From: a virus
DNA length: 33,445 nucleotides
Reading direction: 5' to 3' (one strand)
Virus record (IMG/VR): IMGVR_UViG_3300036715_004097
Coordinates: 1 to 33,445 of that record
The notes under the pieces were generated by a model. That model worked only from the letters and a program-made list of their open reading frames with translations. It was not told the DNA's origin and did not search any database. The translations under genes and the position numbers were made by a program. This document shows positions 23,708 through 28,955 of the stretch, one piece after another. Positions within the stretch are counted from its first letter, which is position 1. The number at the start of each line of letters is the position of its first letter.

Positions 23708-23938
23708 TCACTCGTCATCTCCTGCGAACAGCGGGACCGGAGGGCTCCCCGCGAGCACGTAGTGACGCATGGCACCTCGGCACCAGTCGGAGAGCGGCAC
23801 CTGCGCCACCCGCGCCGCCTCCTCGACCAGTGCGCGGAGCTCCGCGCTGCATCGGACCTCGAGACGGGTCTCGCTCACTACACGCCCAGGTGGGCGACCG
23901 CGGCCGCGCTTTGGCACTGCGTTGCGTGAGCCGCTCAC
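23708..23938 (-). CDS. Small DNA-binding protein, ribbon-helix-helix-like, paralog 1
   Basis: A 76-residue basic protein: a GRGRPPGR AT-hook-like turn (about residues 12-19), then a strand SETRLEVRCS and two helices (AELRALVEEAARVAQ and PLSDWCRGAMRHYV), as in ribbon-helix-helix repressors. The tail is LAGSPPVPLFAGDDE. The protein at 25416-25183 shares the GRPPGR turn, the two helices and the SP-V-P-FAG-D tail, so they are paralogs. GTG 23938 overlaps the stop of a 20-codon leader ORF. A repressor or antitoxin-like regulatory role is inferred. Confidence 0.65.
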   Translation of the reverse strand: MSGSRNAVPKRGRGRPPGRVVSETRLEVRCSAELRALVEEAARVAQVPLSDWCRGAMRHYVLAGSPPVPLFAGDDE

Positions 23939-23997
23939 GTGGTGCGAGACCTCGACGGGACCGCGAGTCCACTGCTGACAGCGTGCAAGCGATTCAT
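23935..23997 (-). CDS. 20-residue leader peptide
   Basis: An ATG with GGAG four bases upstream (GGAGAAAATATG) opens 20 codons beginning MNRLHAVSSGLAV and ending exactly in the GTG start of the ribbon-helix-helix-like gene (GTGA). It lies after a GCAGCACCA leader sequence shared with other leftward genes. It may couple or attenuate the downstream gene. No stem-loop attenuator was recognised. Confidence 0.45.
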   Translation of the reverse strand: MNRLHAVSSGLAVPSRSRTT

Positions 23998-24073
23998 ATT
24001 TTCTCCGTGGTGCTGCGGGTAGGCGGCCAGAGCGTCAGGCAGTCTCAGGCGTCGCCCGAGACCGCTAGCCCAG

Positions 24074-24373
24074 TCACGGCAGGTCCTCGGGCTTCGGGCA
24101 GTGCTCGGCCCACGCCTTGACATCTGCCACCAGCACGCGGCGAGCGCTCCAGCGATGGAGCAGCTCTGGCAGGCGCGCAGGCTCCGAGACGCTGTGGTCC
24201 TGCTGCGGTCCGTCCTCCGCAAGTTGGCTTAGCCTGCGGCTTCCTGATTTGCGCACCAACGTGACAGCGCCACACAGCTCCCACTCGTCACCCTCGACGT
24301 GACGGGCCCAGCCAACGCGAGTTACGCCCCAGTAGCGGCCCGGTACTTGAATCAGCAGTAAGCCTTCACGCAT
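24074..24373 (-). CDS. Conserved-looking small protein with internal start
   Basis: ATG 24373 has GGAGG nine bases upstream and gives a 99-residue protein beginning MREGLLLIQVPGRYWGVTRVGWARHVEGDEWELCG and ending AWAEHCPKPEDLP. The Trp-rich first half looks like a compact beta fold. It is in frame with the low-complexity ORF above, so it may be made both alone and as a fusion. I do not recognise the family. Confidence 0.6.
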   Translation of the reverse strand: MREGLLLIQVPGRYWGVTRVGWARHVEGDEWELCGAVTLVRKSGSRRLSQLAEDGPQQDHSVSEPARLPELLHRWSARRVLVADVKAWAEHCPKPEDLP

Positions 24374-24679
24374 CTCGTGTGTCCTCCAGTGGTGGTGGTT
24401 GTTGTTGTTGTCGGTGGCGTCGTTGTCGTTGCTGCTGTCGTCGGTGGCGTCGTCGTCGTCGGCGGTGGCGGTGGTGTCGTCGGCGTCGGTGGTGTCGGCG
24501 GTGGCGGTGGTGTCGTCGGCGTCGGTGTCGTCGGCGTCGGTGACGTCGTCGATGTCGGCGTCGGTATTGTGAGACGCAAACCGCGCGAACTTGCCCCAGC
24601 CGACAGGCTGGGCCGTCTCCTCGGCCGCGTCCTGCAATGCGTCGCGCACGCGCGGGTTAGAGAGTTTGCGGTTCCTCAC
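24074..24679 (-). CDS. Low-complexity Asp/Thr-rich fusion ORF
   Basis: A 201-residue frame from GTG 24679, three bases after the previous stop. Residues 1-38 are an ordinary small domain (NPRVRDALQDAAEETAQPVGWGKFARFASHN). Residues about 39-97 are almost only Asp, Thr, Ala, Asn and His, encoded by a GTC/GTG/GGC triplet tract. Residues 103-201 are an ordinary domain that also has its own start at 24373. Either the two domains are fused by the repeat, or the repeat has removed the stop between two genes. The acidic linker length could vary by triplet slippage. Confidence 0.5.
   Translation of the reverse strand: MRNRKLSNPRVRDALQDAAEETAQPVGWGKFARFASHNTDADIDDVTDADDTDADDTTATADTTDADDTTATADDDDATDDSSNDNDATDNNNNHHHWRTHEMREGLLLIQVPGRYWGVTRVGWARHVEGDEWELCGAVTLVRKSGSRRLSQLAEDGPQQDHSVSEPARLPELLHRWSARRVLVADVKAWAEHCPKPEDLP
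24459..24530 (-). repeat. 36-base tandem repeat in triplet tract
   Basis: Two tandem 36-base units (24459-24494, 24495-24530) that differ only near the end, within a tract of GTC/GTG/GGC triplets spanning about 24385-24565. On the coding strand they give a 12-residue repeat such as TTDADDTTATAD. Unit changes would keep the frame. Confidence 0.75.
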
Positions 24680-24682
24680 GGG

Positions 24683-24973
24683 TCACTTCGCCAGGAGCGT
24701 GGTGACGGCCTCCAGCTTCGCCAGCCGCGCCTTACTGGCAGCGATGGCGACGCGACAGCGCGCGCAGCGCGGCCGCATCAGCGCTGCCTCGGCCGACAGC
24801 TCGGCCTCCTTGGCAGCGCGAGCAGCCTCGTACTCGGCGCCCAGCGCGTTGAGCAACCCCTCGTCCGCCCCGAGCTGGAGGCTGCGCTCGAGGTCGGCAA
24901 TCTCCTGCTCCCGCGCCCACTCCTGACCGTCCGCCGTGCCCGCCGCCGCCTTGCTGTAGTTCTTCGAGTCCAC
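24683..24973 (-). CDS. Coiled-coil protein with Cys pair
   Basis: GTG 24973 has GGGAG eight bases upstream and leader copy 3 before it, giving a 96-residue helical protein: MDSKNYSKAAAGTADGQEWAREQEIADLERSLQL, an Ala/Glu-rich coil, then RPRCARCRVAIAASKARL with a CARC pair. A phage small structural or regulatory coil is possible. The frame is also open upstream to GTG 25186, so a longer form exists on paper. Confidence 0.55.
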   Translation of the reverse strand: MDSKNYSKAAAGTADGQEWAREQEIADLERSLQLGADEGLLNALGAEYEAARAAKEAELSAEAALMRPRCARCRVAIAASKARLAKLEAVTTLLAK

Positions 24974-25186
24974 GATCTCACTCCCAGTTGCGGGGCGGCT
25001 TGATTGCCGCGCCCGTTGGTTATTTGCACGGCAGTCCGAGAGGAGCCACCTGTTCACCGATTCAGCCTCCTTGGGCCTCTTCTTCGAGTACGCGCCCCAC
25101 ACGGTCTCGCGCAGCAGCTCGACGACGACGTCGGACGCGCGACGGTGCGCGGTGTATCGGTGCACCGGCACACGAAACGTCCTCAC
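24683..25186 (-). CDS. Longer form containing RTFRVPVHRYTAHRRA N-terminus
   Basis: GTG 25186 overlaps the stop of paralog 2 (GTGA) and opens a 167-residue frame: RTFRVPVHRYTAHRRASDVVVELLRETVWGAY, then SKKRPKEAESVNRWLLS (the repeat shared with 23395-23436), then the same frame as the coil protein above. The first 32 residues look like genuine protein, the middle like inserted repeat and leader sequence. It may be a gene end joined in frame to a second gene by recombination. Confidence 0.4.
   Translation of the reverse strand: MRTFRVPVHRYTAHRRASDVVVELLRETVWGAYSKKRPKEAESVNRWLLSDCRANNQRARQSSRPATGSEIVDSKNYSKAAAGTADGQEWAREQEIADLERSLQLGADEGLLNALGAEYEAARAAKEAELSAEAALMRPRCARCRVAIAASKARLAKLEAVTTLLAK
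24974..25026 (-). promoter_or_regulatory. Leader copy 3 with hairpin
   Basis: On the minus strand: AAATAACCAACGGGC, hairpin GCGGC-AATCAA-GCCGC (25010-24995), then CCGCAACTGGGAGTGAGATC and GTG 24973. It has the same order as copies 1 and 2, with the loop differing in the last base. No convincing -10 box is upstream, so it may act on a longer transcript. Confidence 0.55.
25036..25077 (-). repeat. Ribosome-binding-site cassette repeat, copy 2
   Basis: Matches 23395-23436. Here AAGGAGG and GTGAACAGG continue into an open frame that reaches 24683. The adjacent bases 25072-25095 match the holin gene. Confidence 0.75.
25072..25095 (-). repeat. Antisense copy of holin segment 22372-22395
   Basis: Twenty-three of 24 bases match, in the same plus-strand orientation as the holin gene, so the leftward transcript is complementary to holin mRNA near the codons of its GLFFEYA segment. 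Confidence 0.7.
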
Positions 25187-25416
25187 CCGGCGTCCTCTCC
25201 AGCAAACGGCGGCACCACGGGGGAGCCGGACAGCACTCGCGCGCGCATCGCCTGCCGCGTCCACTCCGTCAGCGTCTGCCCCGCCGCACGCGCTGCGGCG
25301 GACGCGAGGCCTTTCAGCTCGGGCGACAGCGGCACCAGCACCGCCGCGCCCGACTTTGCTGGCGAGCGTCCCGGAGGTCGACCGGGGCCCCGCTTCGCTG
25401 GCTCTCGGGCGGCCAC
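25183..25416 (-). CDS. Small DNA-binding protein, ribbon-helix-helix-like, paralog 2
   Basis: A 77-residue protein from GTG 25416, one base after the previous stop. It has AKRGPGRPPGRSPAKSG, then a strand AAVLVPLS and helices ELKGLASAAARAAGQ and TLTEWTRQAMRARV, and a tail LSGSPVVPPFAGEDAG. The tail and helix pattern match paralog 1 at 23938-23708. Ribbon-helix-helix proteins bind operators as dimers through the N-terminal strand. Two copies in one operon suggest either two operators or heterodimers. The target is unknown. Confidence 0.65.
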   Translation of the reverse strand: MAAREPAKRGPGRPPGRSPAKSGAAVLVPLSPELKGLASAAARAAGQTLTEWTRQAMRARVLSGSPVVPPFAGEDAG

Positions 25417-25417
25417 G

Positions 25418-25717
25418 TCAGGCCACCACTGCGTCGCGGTCGGACTCCTCAGCGTCAATCTGCGCCTGCTCCTCCGCGCGGTACAGGCCGCAGTCGGTGC
25501 CGGCGCACATGTGGCCACCCTTCAGCCACTCCACCCGCGCCCACCTCCCGGCGCTGGTGCGGTACCAACCGGCGAGAGCGACAGGCTCCAGCAGCGTTTC
25601 GTTTTCGGCGAGGTTCGTCACGGTGTCTCCAGCGCTCGCGATGGAATCAGGCAGGGCCGGCGAGCGATGCGGCCCTGCTCTGCGCCCGAGCTGCACCAGC
25701 CTCGGGCGGTGCTGCAT
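25418..25717 (-). CDS. Small hypothetical protein carrying the portal-matching segment
   Basis: A 99-residue protein from ATG 25717, which overlaps the previous stop (TGATG). The body (ETLLEPVALAGWYRTSAGRWARVEWLKGG, then MCAGTDCGLYRAEEQAQ) looks like a short beta domain with a Cys pair. The 31 bases behind CAGTDCGLYR are exactly those of the portal gene on the other strand. The family is unknown. It is the second gene of a coupled operon from the promoter at 26003-26031. Confidence 0.6.
   Translation of the reverse strand: MQHRPRLVQLGRRAGPHRSPALPDSIASAGDTVTNLAENETLLEPVALAGWYRTSAGRWARVEWLKGGHMCAGTDCGLYRAEEQAQIDAEESDRDAVVA
25478..25508 (-). repeat. Antisense copy of portal segment 4160-4190
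   Basis: Thirty-one identical bases in the same plus-strand orientation as the portal gene. The leftward mRNA therefore carries a perfect 31-base complement of portal mRNA. Confidence 0.9.
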
Positions 25718-25950
25718 CAGGCATCGCAGCGGCACTGACCGGCCCAGTGGCGGCCGCACGGCCCGGCCACGTCCCAGGCGCCGCCGCTGGTGATGATGGC
25801 CGAGCCGTCGGGGTACGCGAAGCGGGTCTCGGTGCCGTCGACGCGCGAGACCTCGGCGCCCTCGGCGAACGCGGAACGCTGGGTCTCGGTGAGGGTCGAG
25901 CCGTCCTCGAACTTGGCGGCGCGGGCGGTGGCGATAGATTCGGTGGTCAT
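25717..25950 (-). CDS. Small hypothetical protein, first gene of leftward sub-operon
   Basis: A 77-residue protein, MTTESIATARAAKFEDGSTLTETQRSAFAEGAEV, then a short beta part and GGAWDVAGPCGRHWAGQCRCDA with a Cys/His end that may bind a metal. ATG 25950 has AGGGAG eight bases upstream and a 40-50 base leader with the conserved hairpin. A good promoter lies at 26003-26031. The function is unknown. Confidence 0.65.
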   Translation of the reverse strand: MTTESIATARAAKFEDGSTLTETQRSAFAEGAEVSRVDGTETRFAYPDGSAIITSGGAWDVAGPCGRHWAGQCRCDA

Positions 25951-26002
25951 TGTGGTGCTCCCTGGTGCTGCGGGCGGCGTGATTGCCGCGCTCAGTGATT
26001 TA
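25951..26002 (-). promoter_or_regulatory. Leader copy 1 with hairpin
   Basis: Transcribed leader from the promoter at 26003-26031: AAATCACTGAGC, hairpin GCGGC-AATCAC-GCCGC (25989-25974), GCAGCACCAGGGAGCACCAC, then ATG. This is the only copy with a clear promoter, so it is probably the parental one. Confidence 0.65.
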
Positions 26003-26031
26003 TTTATACAACGCCTCTCACGGCAGCGCAA
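26003..26031 (-). promoter_or_regulatory. Sigma70-like promoter for leftward sub-operon
   Basis: On the minus strand TTGCGC (26031-26026), 17 bases, TATAAA (26008-26003), in an unusually AT-rich spot. Transcription would start near 25996, about 46 bases before ATG 25950. A dyad at 26046-26067 lies just upstream. Confidence 0.7.
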
Positions 26032-26045
26032 GGGTTTTTCGATAT

Positions 26046-26067
26046 AAATCTACGGCGCCACAGATTT
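26046..26067. promoter_or_regulatory. Dyad operator candidate
   Basis: AAATCT-N2-GGCGCC-N2-AGATTT, a 22-base dyad with an exactly palindromic centre and arms. It sits between the stop of the two-HTH regulator (26075) and the -35 box at 26026-26031. It could be the operator of that regulator or of the ribbon-helix-helix paralogs, or part of a terminator; there is no T-run. Confidence 0.5.
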
Positions 26068-26074
26068 CGCGCGG

Positions 26075-26626
26075 TTACGGGTGCGTCTCGCTCTCCTGTG
26101 CGGCCGCGTGCTCGACTACCCTCAGCCACCGTAGTCGATACCTCGACGTCTGCTTGGTCGACGTGCCCAGCACCAGCGCCAGCTCGCGCAGCGGCAGGTG
26201 CCCGTGCGTGCGCAGCGCCGCCTTGACGCGCTCTGCGTTCGCGAGATTCTCGGGCGAGTCTGCGCGGAACGCACTGCGCGGAAGGACGCGCTGAAACGTC
26301 AGCCCGGCCTCGCGCCCCACCTGCCGCACGGTGTCGACTCCGACGCCGACGGCGGCGGCGAGTTCGCGAATCGTCCACGAGTCGCGCGACCCGTGCATCG
26401 CCACGATTGCCTCCCAGCGTCGTCGGGCCTCGGCGTTTTTGCGCGGATTCGCCGCGGCGGATTTCGCGAGGTGCGGCTCATTCGCTGGCAGCGTCGGGCC
26501 AGCCGACGCCAGCGCCTCCTCGTGCTGCGCGGCCATCCGTTGCAGGCACCTGCGCCGAAACTCTCGCTCCGCAGTGTCGCGGGCAGTGGCGAGCCAGTGC
26601 GAGTACTCGAGTGTAGGTCCGCTCAC
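26075..26626 (-). CDS. DNA-binding protein with two helix-turn-helix regions
   Basis: A 183-residue protein. Residues about 82-110 (SWTIRELAAAVGVGVDTVRQVGREAGL) and about 141-168 (GHLPLRELALVLGTSTKQTSRYRLRWL) both read as helix-turn-helix units. The N-terminal 65 residues are a charged helical part. GTG 26626 overlaps the stop of the previous gene. It ends just before a dyad and a promoter, which suits a local transcription regulator. No ligand or protease domain is visible, so it is not a classic CI-type repressor. Confidence 0.65.
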   Translation of the reverse strand: MSGPTLEYSHWLATARDTAEREFRRRCLQRMAAQHEEALASAGPTLPANEPHLAKSAAANPRKNAEARRRWEAIVAMHGSRDSWTIRELAAAVGVGVDTVRQVGREAGLTFQRVLPRSAFRADSPENLANAERVKAALRTHGHLPLRELALVLGTSTKQTSRYRLRWLRVVEHAAAQESETHP

Positions 26627-26901
26627 TGAATCACCTCCTTCAGCGCCTCGTCGAGCGCCACCTCGTCGTCGACGAACATCAACGGCGACAGACGAGCAAT
26701 CACGCTCGCCAGTCTCTCCAGCGCCTCTGCGTCGACAACGGCCACGCGCACAAGCCGGTTTCCGCGTGCCTTGCCGACGAACTTCTCGATGTCCTTACGC
26801 CGGGGCGCCAGCTCGACACCCCCGAAATCGTCAAGGCGCAGCAAGCCATTGCCGATTTCCTGAATCGCCCAGTACGTCGGCGGCTTCTTCCTCTTCGCCA
26901 T
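26623..26901 (-). CDS. Small hypothetical protein
   Basis: A 92-residue protein, MAKRKKPPTYWAIQEIGNGLLRLDDFGGVELAPRRKDIEKFVGKARGN, ending in an acidic Leu-rich helix (DDEVALDEALKEVIQ). AGGTGG lies a few bases before the ATG. It begins 16 bases after the T-run of an intrinsic terminator, so its transcription must come from read-through or an unseen promoter. It is coupled to the HTH gene by GTGA overlap. Confidence 0.6.
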   Translation of the reverse strand: MAKRKKPPTYWAIQEIGNGLLRLDDFGGVELAPRRKDIEKFVGKARGNRLVRVAVVDAEALERLASVIARLSPLMFVDDEVALDEALKEVIQ

Positions 26902-26916
26902 GTTCCACCTGCCCCC

Positions 26917-26964
26917 AAAAAAGAGCACCCGCGCCGCGCCTGGGGGTGTGACGCGGCGGGGTGC
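26917..26964 (-). terminator. Intrinsic terminator of leftward operon
   Basis: On the minus strand GCACCC-C-GCCGCG and CGCGGC-GC-GGGTGC form a long GC-rich stem around 13 bases, followed directly by TCTTTTTT. It starts 18 bases after the stop of the gene ending at 26982. This is the best intrinsic terminator in the window. Confidence 0.85.
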
Positions 26965-26981
26965 GAGGCGGTGTTGCTGCC

Positions 26982-27371
26982 TCAAAGATTAGTGGTGTCT
27001 CGGTCCGTCGCCAGCACCGTCTCGGCCGCGCGCTTCGCGGACTCGTACGTCGGCGCCTCGCCCAGCTTGCCGCGCGCCCACCAGCACCAGCCGGCGTGTC
27101 CGGTTTCGGGTGAAGGCTTGCTCGCGTACGTCACCACGGCGAGCGGCTCAGCGTTGCTCGGACAGTGCCACGACAGCGCGCCGGAGTTCCCCGCCCAGTA
27201 CTCGGTGGCCAGTCTGTTGACTCGCAGCAGTCGCAGGAGTTCTGCAGTGTTCTCGCTCACGTCTTCCGGGTCGTCGATTTCGACCTCGGCGGGTGCGCAC
27301 ACAAAAAAACGCGCGCCGCGCTTTGCGTTCTGCGCCAGAGCAGGAGGCAGCAGCGCCCGCCTGCCGCTCAC
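26982..27371 (-). CDS. Small hypothetical protein
   Basis: A 129-residue protein from GTG 27371, overlapping the previous stop (GTGA). It opens SGRRALLPPALAQNAKRGARFFVCAPAEVEIDDPEDV, has a helical centre (NTAELLRLLRVNRLATEYWAG), and a Trp-rich part GHAGWCWWARGKLGEAPTYESAKRAAETV. The last part resembles a DNA- or protein-binding arm-type motif with AP2-like spacing, but this is weak. It is the last gene before the strong terminator. Confidence 0.6.
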   Translation of the reverse strand: MSGRRALLPPALAQNAKRGARFFVCAPAEVEIDDPEDVSENTAELLRLLRVNRLATEYWAGNSGALSWHCPSNAEPLAVVTYASKPSPETGHAGWCWWARGKLGEAPTYESAKRAAETVLATDRDTTNL

Positions 27372-27577
27372 GGCGTCACCTCGGGCCACTCGACGCGCCA
27401 CACCCACGGGTTTGCCGCCCACGAGCCATCGCCATAGACGCCGTGCCAGAGCCAGCGAAACGCCCCGCAAGCGGAGTCCCAGCACGGCGTGCTTCCGTCG
27501 CGCCCCGTGTCCTCGGCGTGCCACCCGCCGTCGTCGCACCGCGTGACGCCCTCGGCCGTCGTCTTCTTCGCCGCCAT
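27368..27577 (-). CDS. Trp-rich small protein
   Basis: A 69-residue protein, MAAKKTTAEGVTRCDDGGWHAEDTGRDG, then WDSACGAFRWLWHGVYGDGSWAANPWVWRVEWPEV. It has seven or more Trp residues and three Cys. AAGGAG lies seven bases before the ATG, after a GCAGCACCACC leader. The family is unknown. Confidence 0.62.
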   Translation of the reverse strand: MAAKKTTAEGVTRCDDGGWHAEDTGRDGSTPCWDSACGAFRWLWHGVYGDGSWAANPWVWRVEWPEVTP

Positions 27578-27607
27578 TTGCTTCTCCTTGGTGGTGCTGC
27601 GTGAGTG

Positions 27608-28027
27608 CTACGGGGAAACGCCATGTGCCGCGCCCGCCAGAATCTGGCGCGCAGGTGCCTGGCGCCAGCGACGGAGGACGCCCGCGAGCATGTCGCGCGA
27701 CTCCCGGTACTCGCGCTTTCCGGCGAGCCTCCGCGCGAGGGTGCTGCCCCAGCGGCGGCTATCGGCAGCATCCTCGCGCAGCACGTCGGCGAACCAGCTC
27801 GGCGAGGGGCACTGGCCGTGCAGTTCACGGTACCGCGTCAGCGCCGCCGCGCACGCGAAACAGCACTTCTCGGTCCACGCGCGGCCGTCGTCCACGATTC
27901 GATCGCACCGGTACTGGGAGCCCGGCACCACGACGTGGCCGCAGCAACAGCACCGGTGATGTTTTCGGGCCGTGCGCCACTCCTCGACGTAGACGTCGGA
28001 CGGGCCCTCAGGGAGAGCGAAATTCAT
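27608..28027 (-). CDS. Cys-rich zinc-binding protein
   Basis: A 139-residue protein from ATG 28027 with GGAGGG upstream. Residues about 20-60 (TARKHHRCCCCGHVVVPGSQYRCD, then WTEKCCFACAAALTRYRE) give a His/Cys-rich fold that probably binds one or two zinc ions, with a helical C-terminus rich in Arg. Similar proteins occur in phage recombination operons. Whether it binds DNA is not shown. The frame is open upstream to 28138, but no good start is there. Confidence 0.65.
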   Translation of the reverse strand: MNFALPEGPSDVYVEEWRTARKHHRCCCCGHVVVPGSQYRCDRIVDDGRAWTEKCCFACAAALTRYRELHGQCPSPSWFADVLREDAADSRRWGSTLARRLAGKREYRESRDMLAGVLRRWRQAPARQILAGAAHGVSP

Positions 28028-28115
28028 GCCGCCCTCCGATCGAACCCACGGATGGGTGGGGCTGGCAAGGGTGATGACTGCGCGAGCGCGCTCACAGCGT
28101 CGCCGGGCCGAAGCT

Positions 28116-28955
28116 TCACGGCGCGGACGTCTCCGCAACGGATGGCGTCTCCACGGACTCAGCGGCAGCCTCGGCCGGCAGTTCTGCCGGCACGTCGACG
28201 ATTGCCATCTTCCGCGTCACGCGCTCCTTGAGCTTCGCGCTCACGGCCTCGGGCGCGATTGCCTGCGCAACCACCTCGCCGTCGACGTAGTCCGCATCGT
28301 CGGCTTCGATGGCGCGCGCGAAGCGCTCCGAGGAAAGAGGAAGCCACTTCGCCAGGCGGCGAAACACCGTCTTGCGCGCCATTTCGTCGTAGTCCGTCGC
28401 CCACGGGCCGTTGTTTCCACTGCGGCTCCGCGTCCGAATCGCGTCCACCTGGTGGCGCGACATCACCTCCACCAGCACAGAGCCGTCCTTCAACTTCGCC
28501 ACGGCGTAGACGTAGCGCACGCCCCCCGCGTCTCCGTCGAGGTACGGCACATGCTGGATGGTCTGGTCGATTCCCTCCTCGAGCGCGAACTTGTCTTTCT
28601 CACGCACAACGACGGCGCGCACCGAGGCCAACTCGCCCGAGCGCCGGGAGAGCTCGAGGAATCCCCGGTATCCGATGACGGGCGTGCACGTCGTCTTGTA
28701 GGGCACGAGGTAGAGGTGTCCGAGCGGCCCCCCTGGCTCGAGGCCCAACTCGGCCGCCACCAGCACGGACTGGAGCAGCGACGTGGGCGTGCACTGCTGG
28801 AGTTGCGGCGACTTCGCGACACAGTTGACAGCGACCCGCATTAATCGCTCGGGAGTCAGGTGCGCAGGCACCAATTGCGCGATGGAGTCCTTCCGCGCGC
28901 GCAGCAGGTCCGCCAGGGTTTCGGTAGTCGACTTCTGAATTTTCGTTTCGCTCAT
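28116..28955 (-). CDS. recT: RecT-family single-strand annealing protein
   Basis: A 279-residue RecT homologue. Typical blocks are LTPERLMRVAVNCVAKSPQLQQCTPTSLLQSVLVAAELGLEPGGPLGHLYLVPY (about residues 33-85), VIGYRGFLELSRRSGELASVRAVVVREKD (about 92-120), and WATDYDEMARKTVFRRLAKWLPLS (about 184-207). It anneals complementary single strands made by the partner exonuclease, in phage recombination and repair. ATG 28955 has AAGGAG upstream and overlaps the exonuclease stop. The C-terminus is acidic and Ala/Glu/Val-rich, as in other family members. Confidence 0.9.
   Translation of the reverse strand: MSETKIQKSTTETLADLLRARKDSIAQLVPAHLTPERLMRVAVNCVAKSPQLQQCTPTSLLQSVLVAAELGLEPGGPLGHLYLVPYKTTCTPVIGYRGFLELSRRSGELASVRAVVVREKDKFALEEGIDQTIQHVPYLDGDAGGVRYVYAVAKLKDGSVLVEVMSRHQVDAIRTRSRSGNNGPWATDYDEMARKTVFRRLAKWLPLSSERFARAIEADDADYVDGEVVAQAIAPEAVSAKLKERVTRKMAIVDVPAELPAEAAAESVETPSVAETSAP

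Noticed and set aside
24385-24565. CRISPR-like repeat array.
   Set aside because: The repeats are contiguous triplet-based units without spacers and lie inside an open frame.
4160-25508. Diversity-generating retroelement, because of template-like repeats.
   Set aside because: There is no reverse transcriptase, no adenine-biased variation, and the matches are antisense and exact.
22099-27568. 15-base match CCGTCGTCTTCTTCG between the endolysin end and the gene at 27577.
   Set aside because: A match of this length is expected by chance in a GC-rich window, unlike the 31-base one.
28024-28095. 23-codon ORF from GTG 28095 ending in the start of the Cys-rich gene at 28027.
   Set aside because: It has a neat overlap but no ribosome binding site, and the sequence is Ala/Pro/Ser-rich without support.
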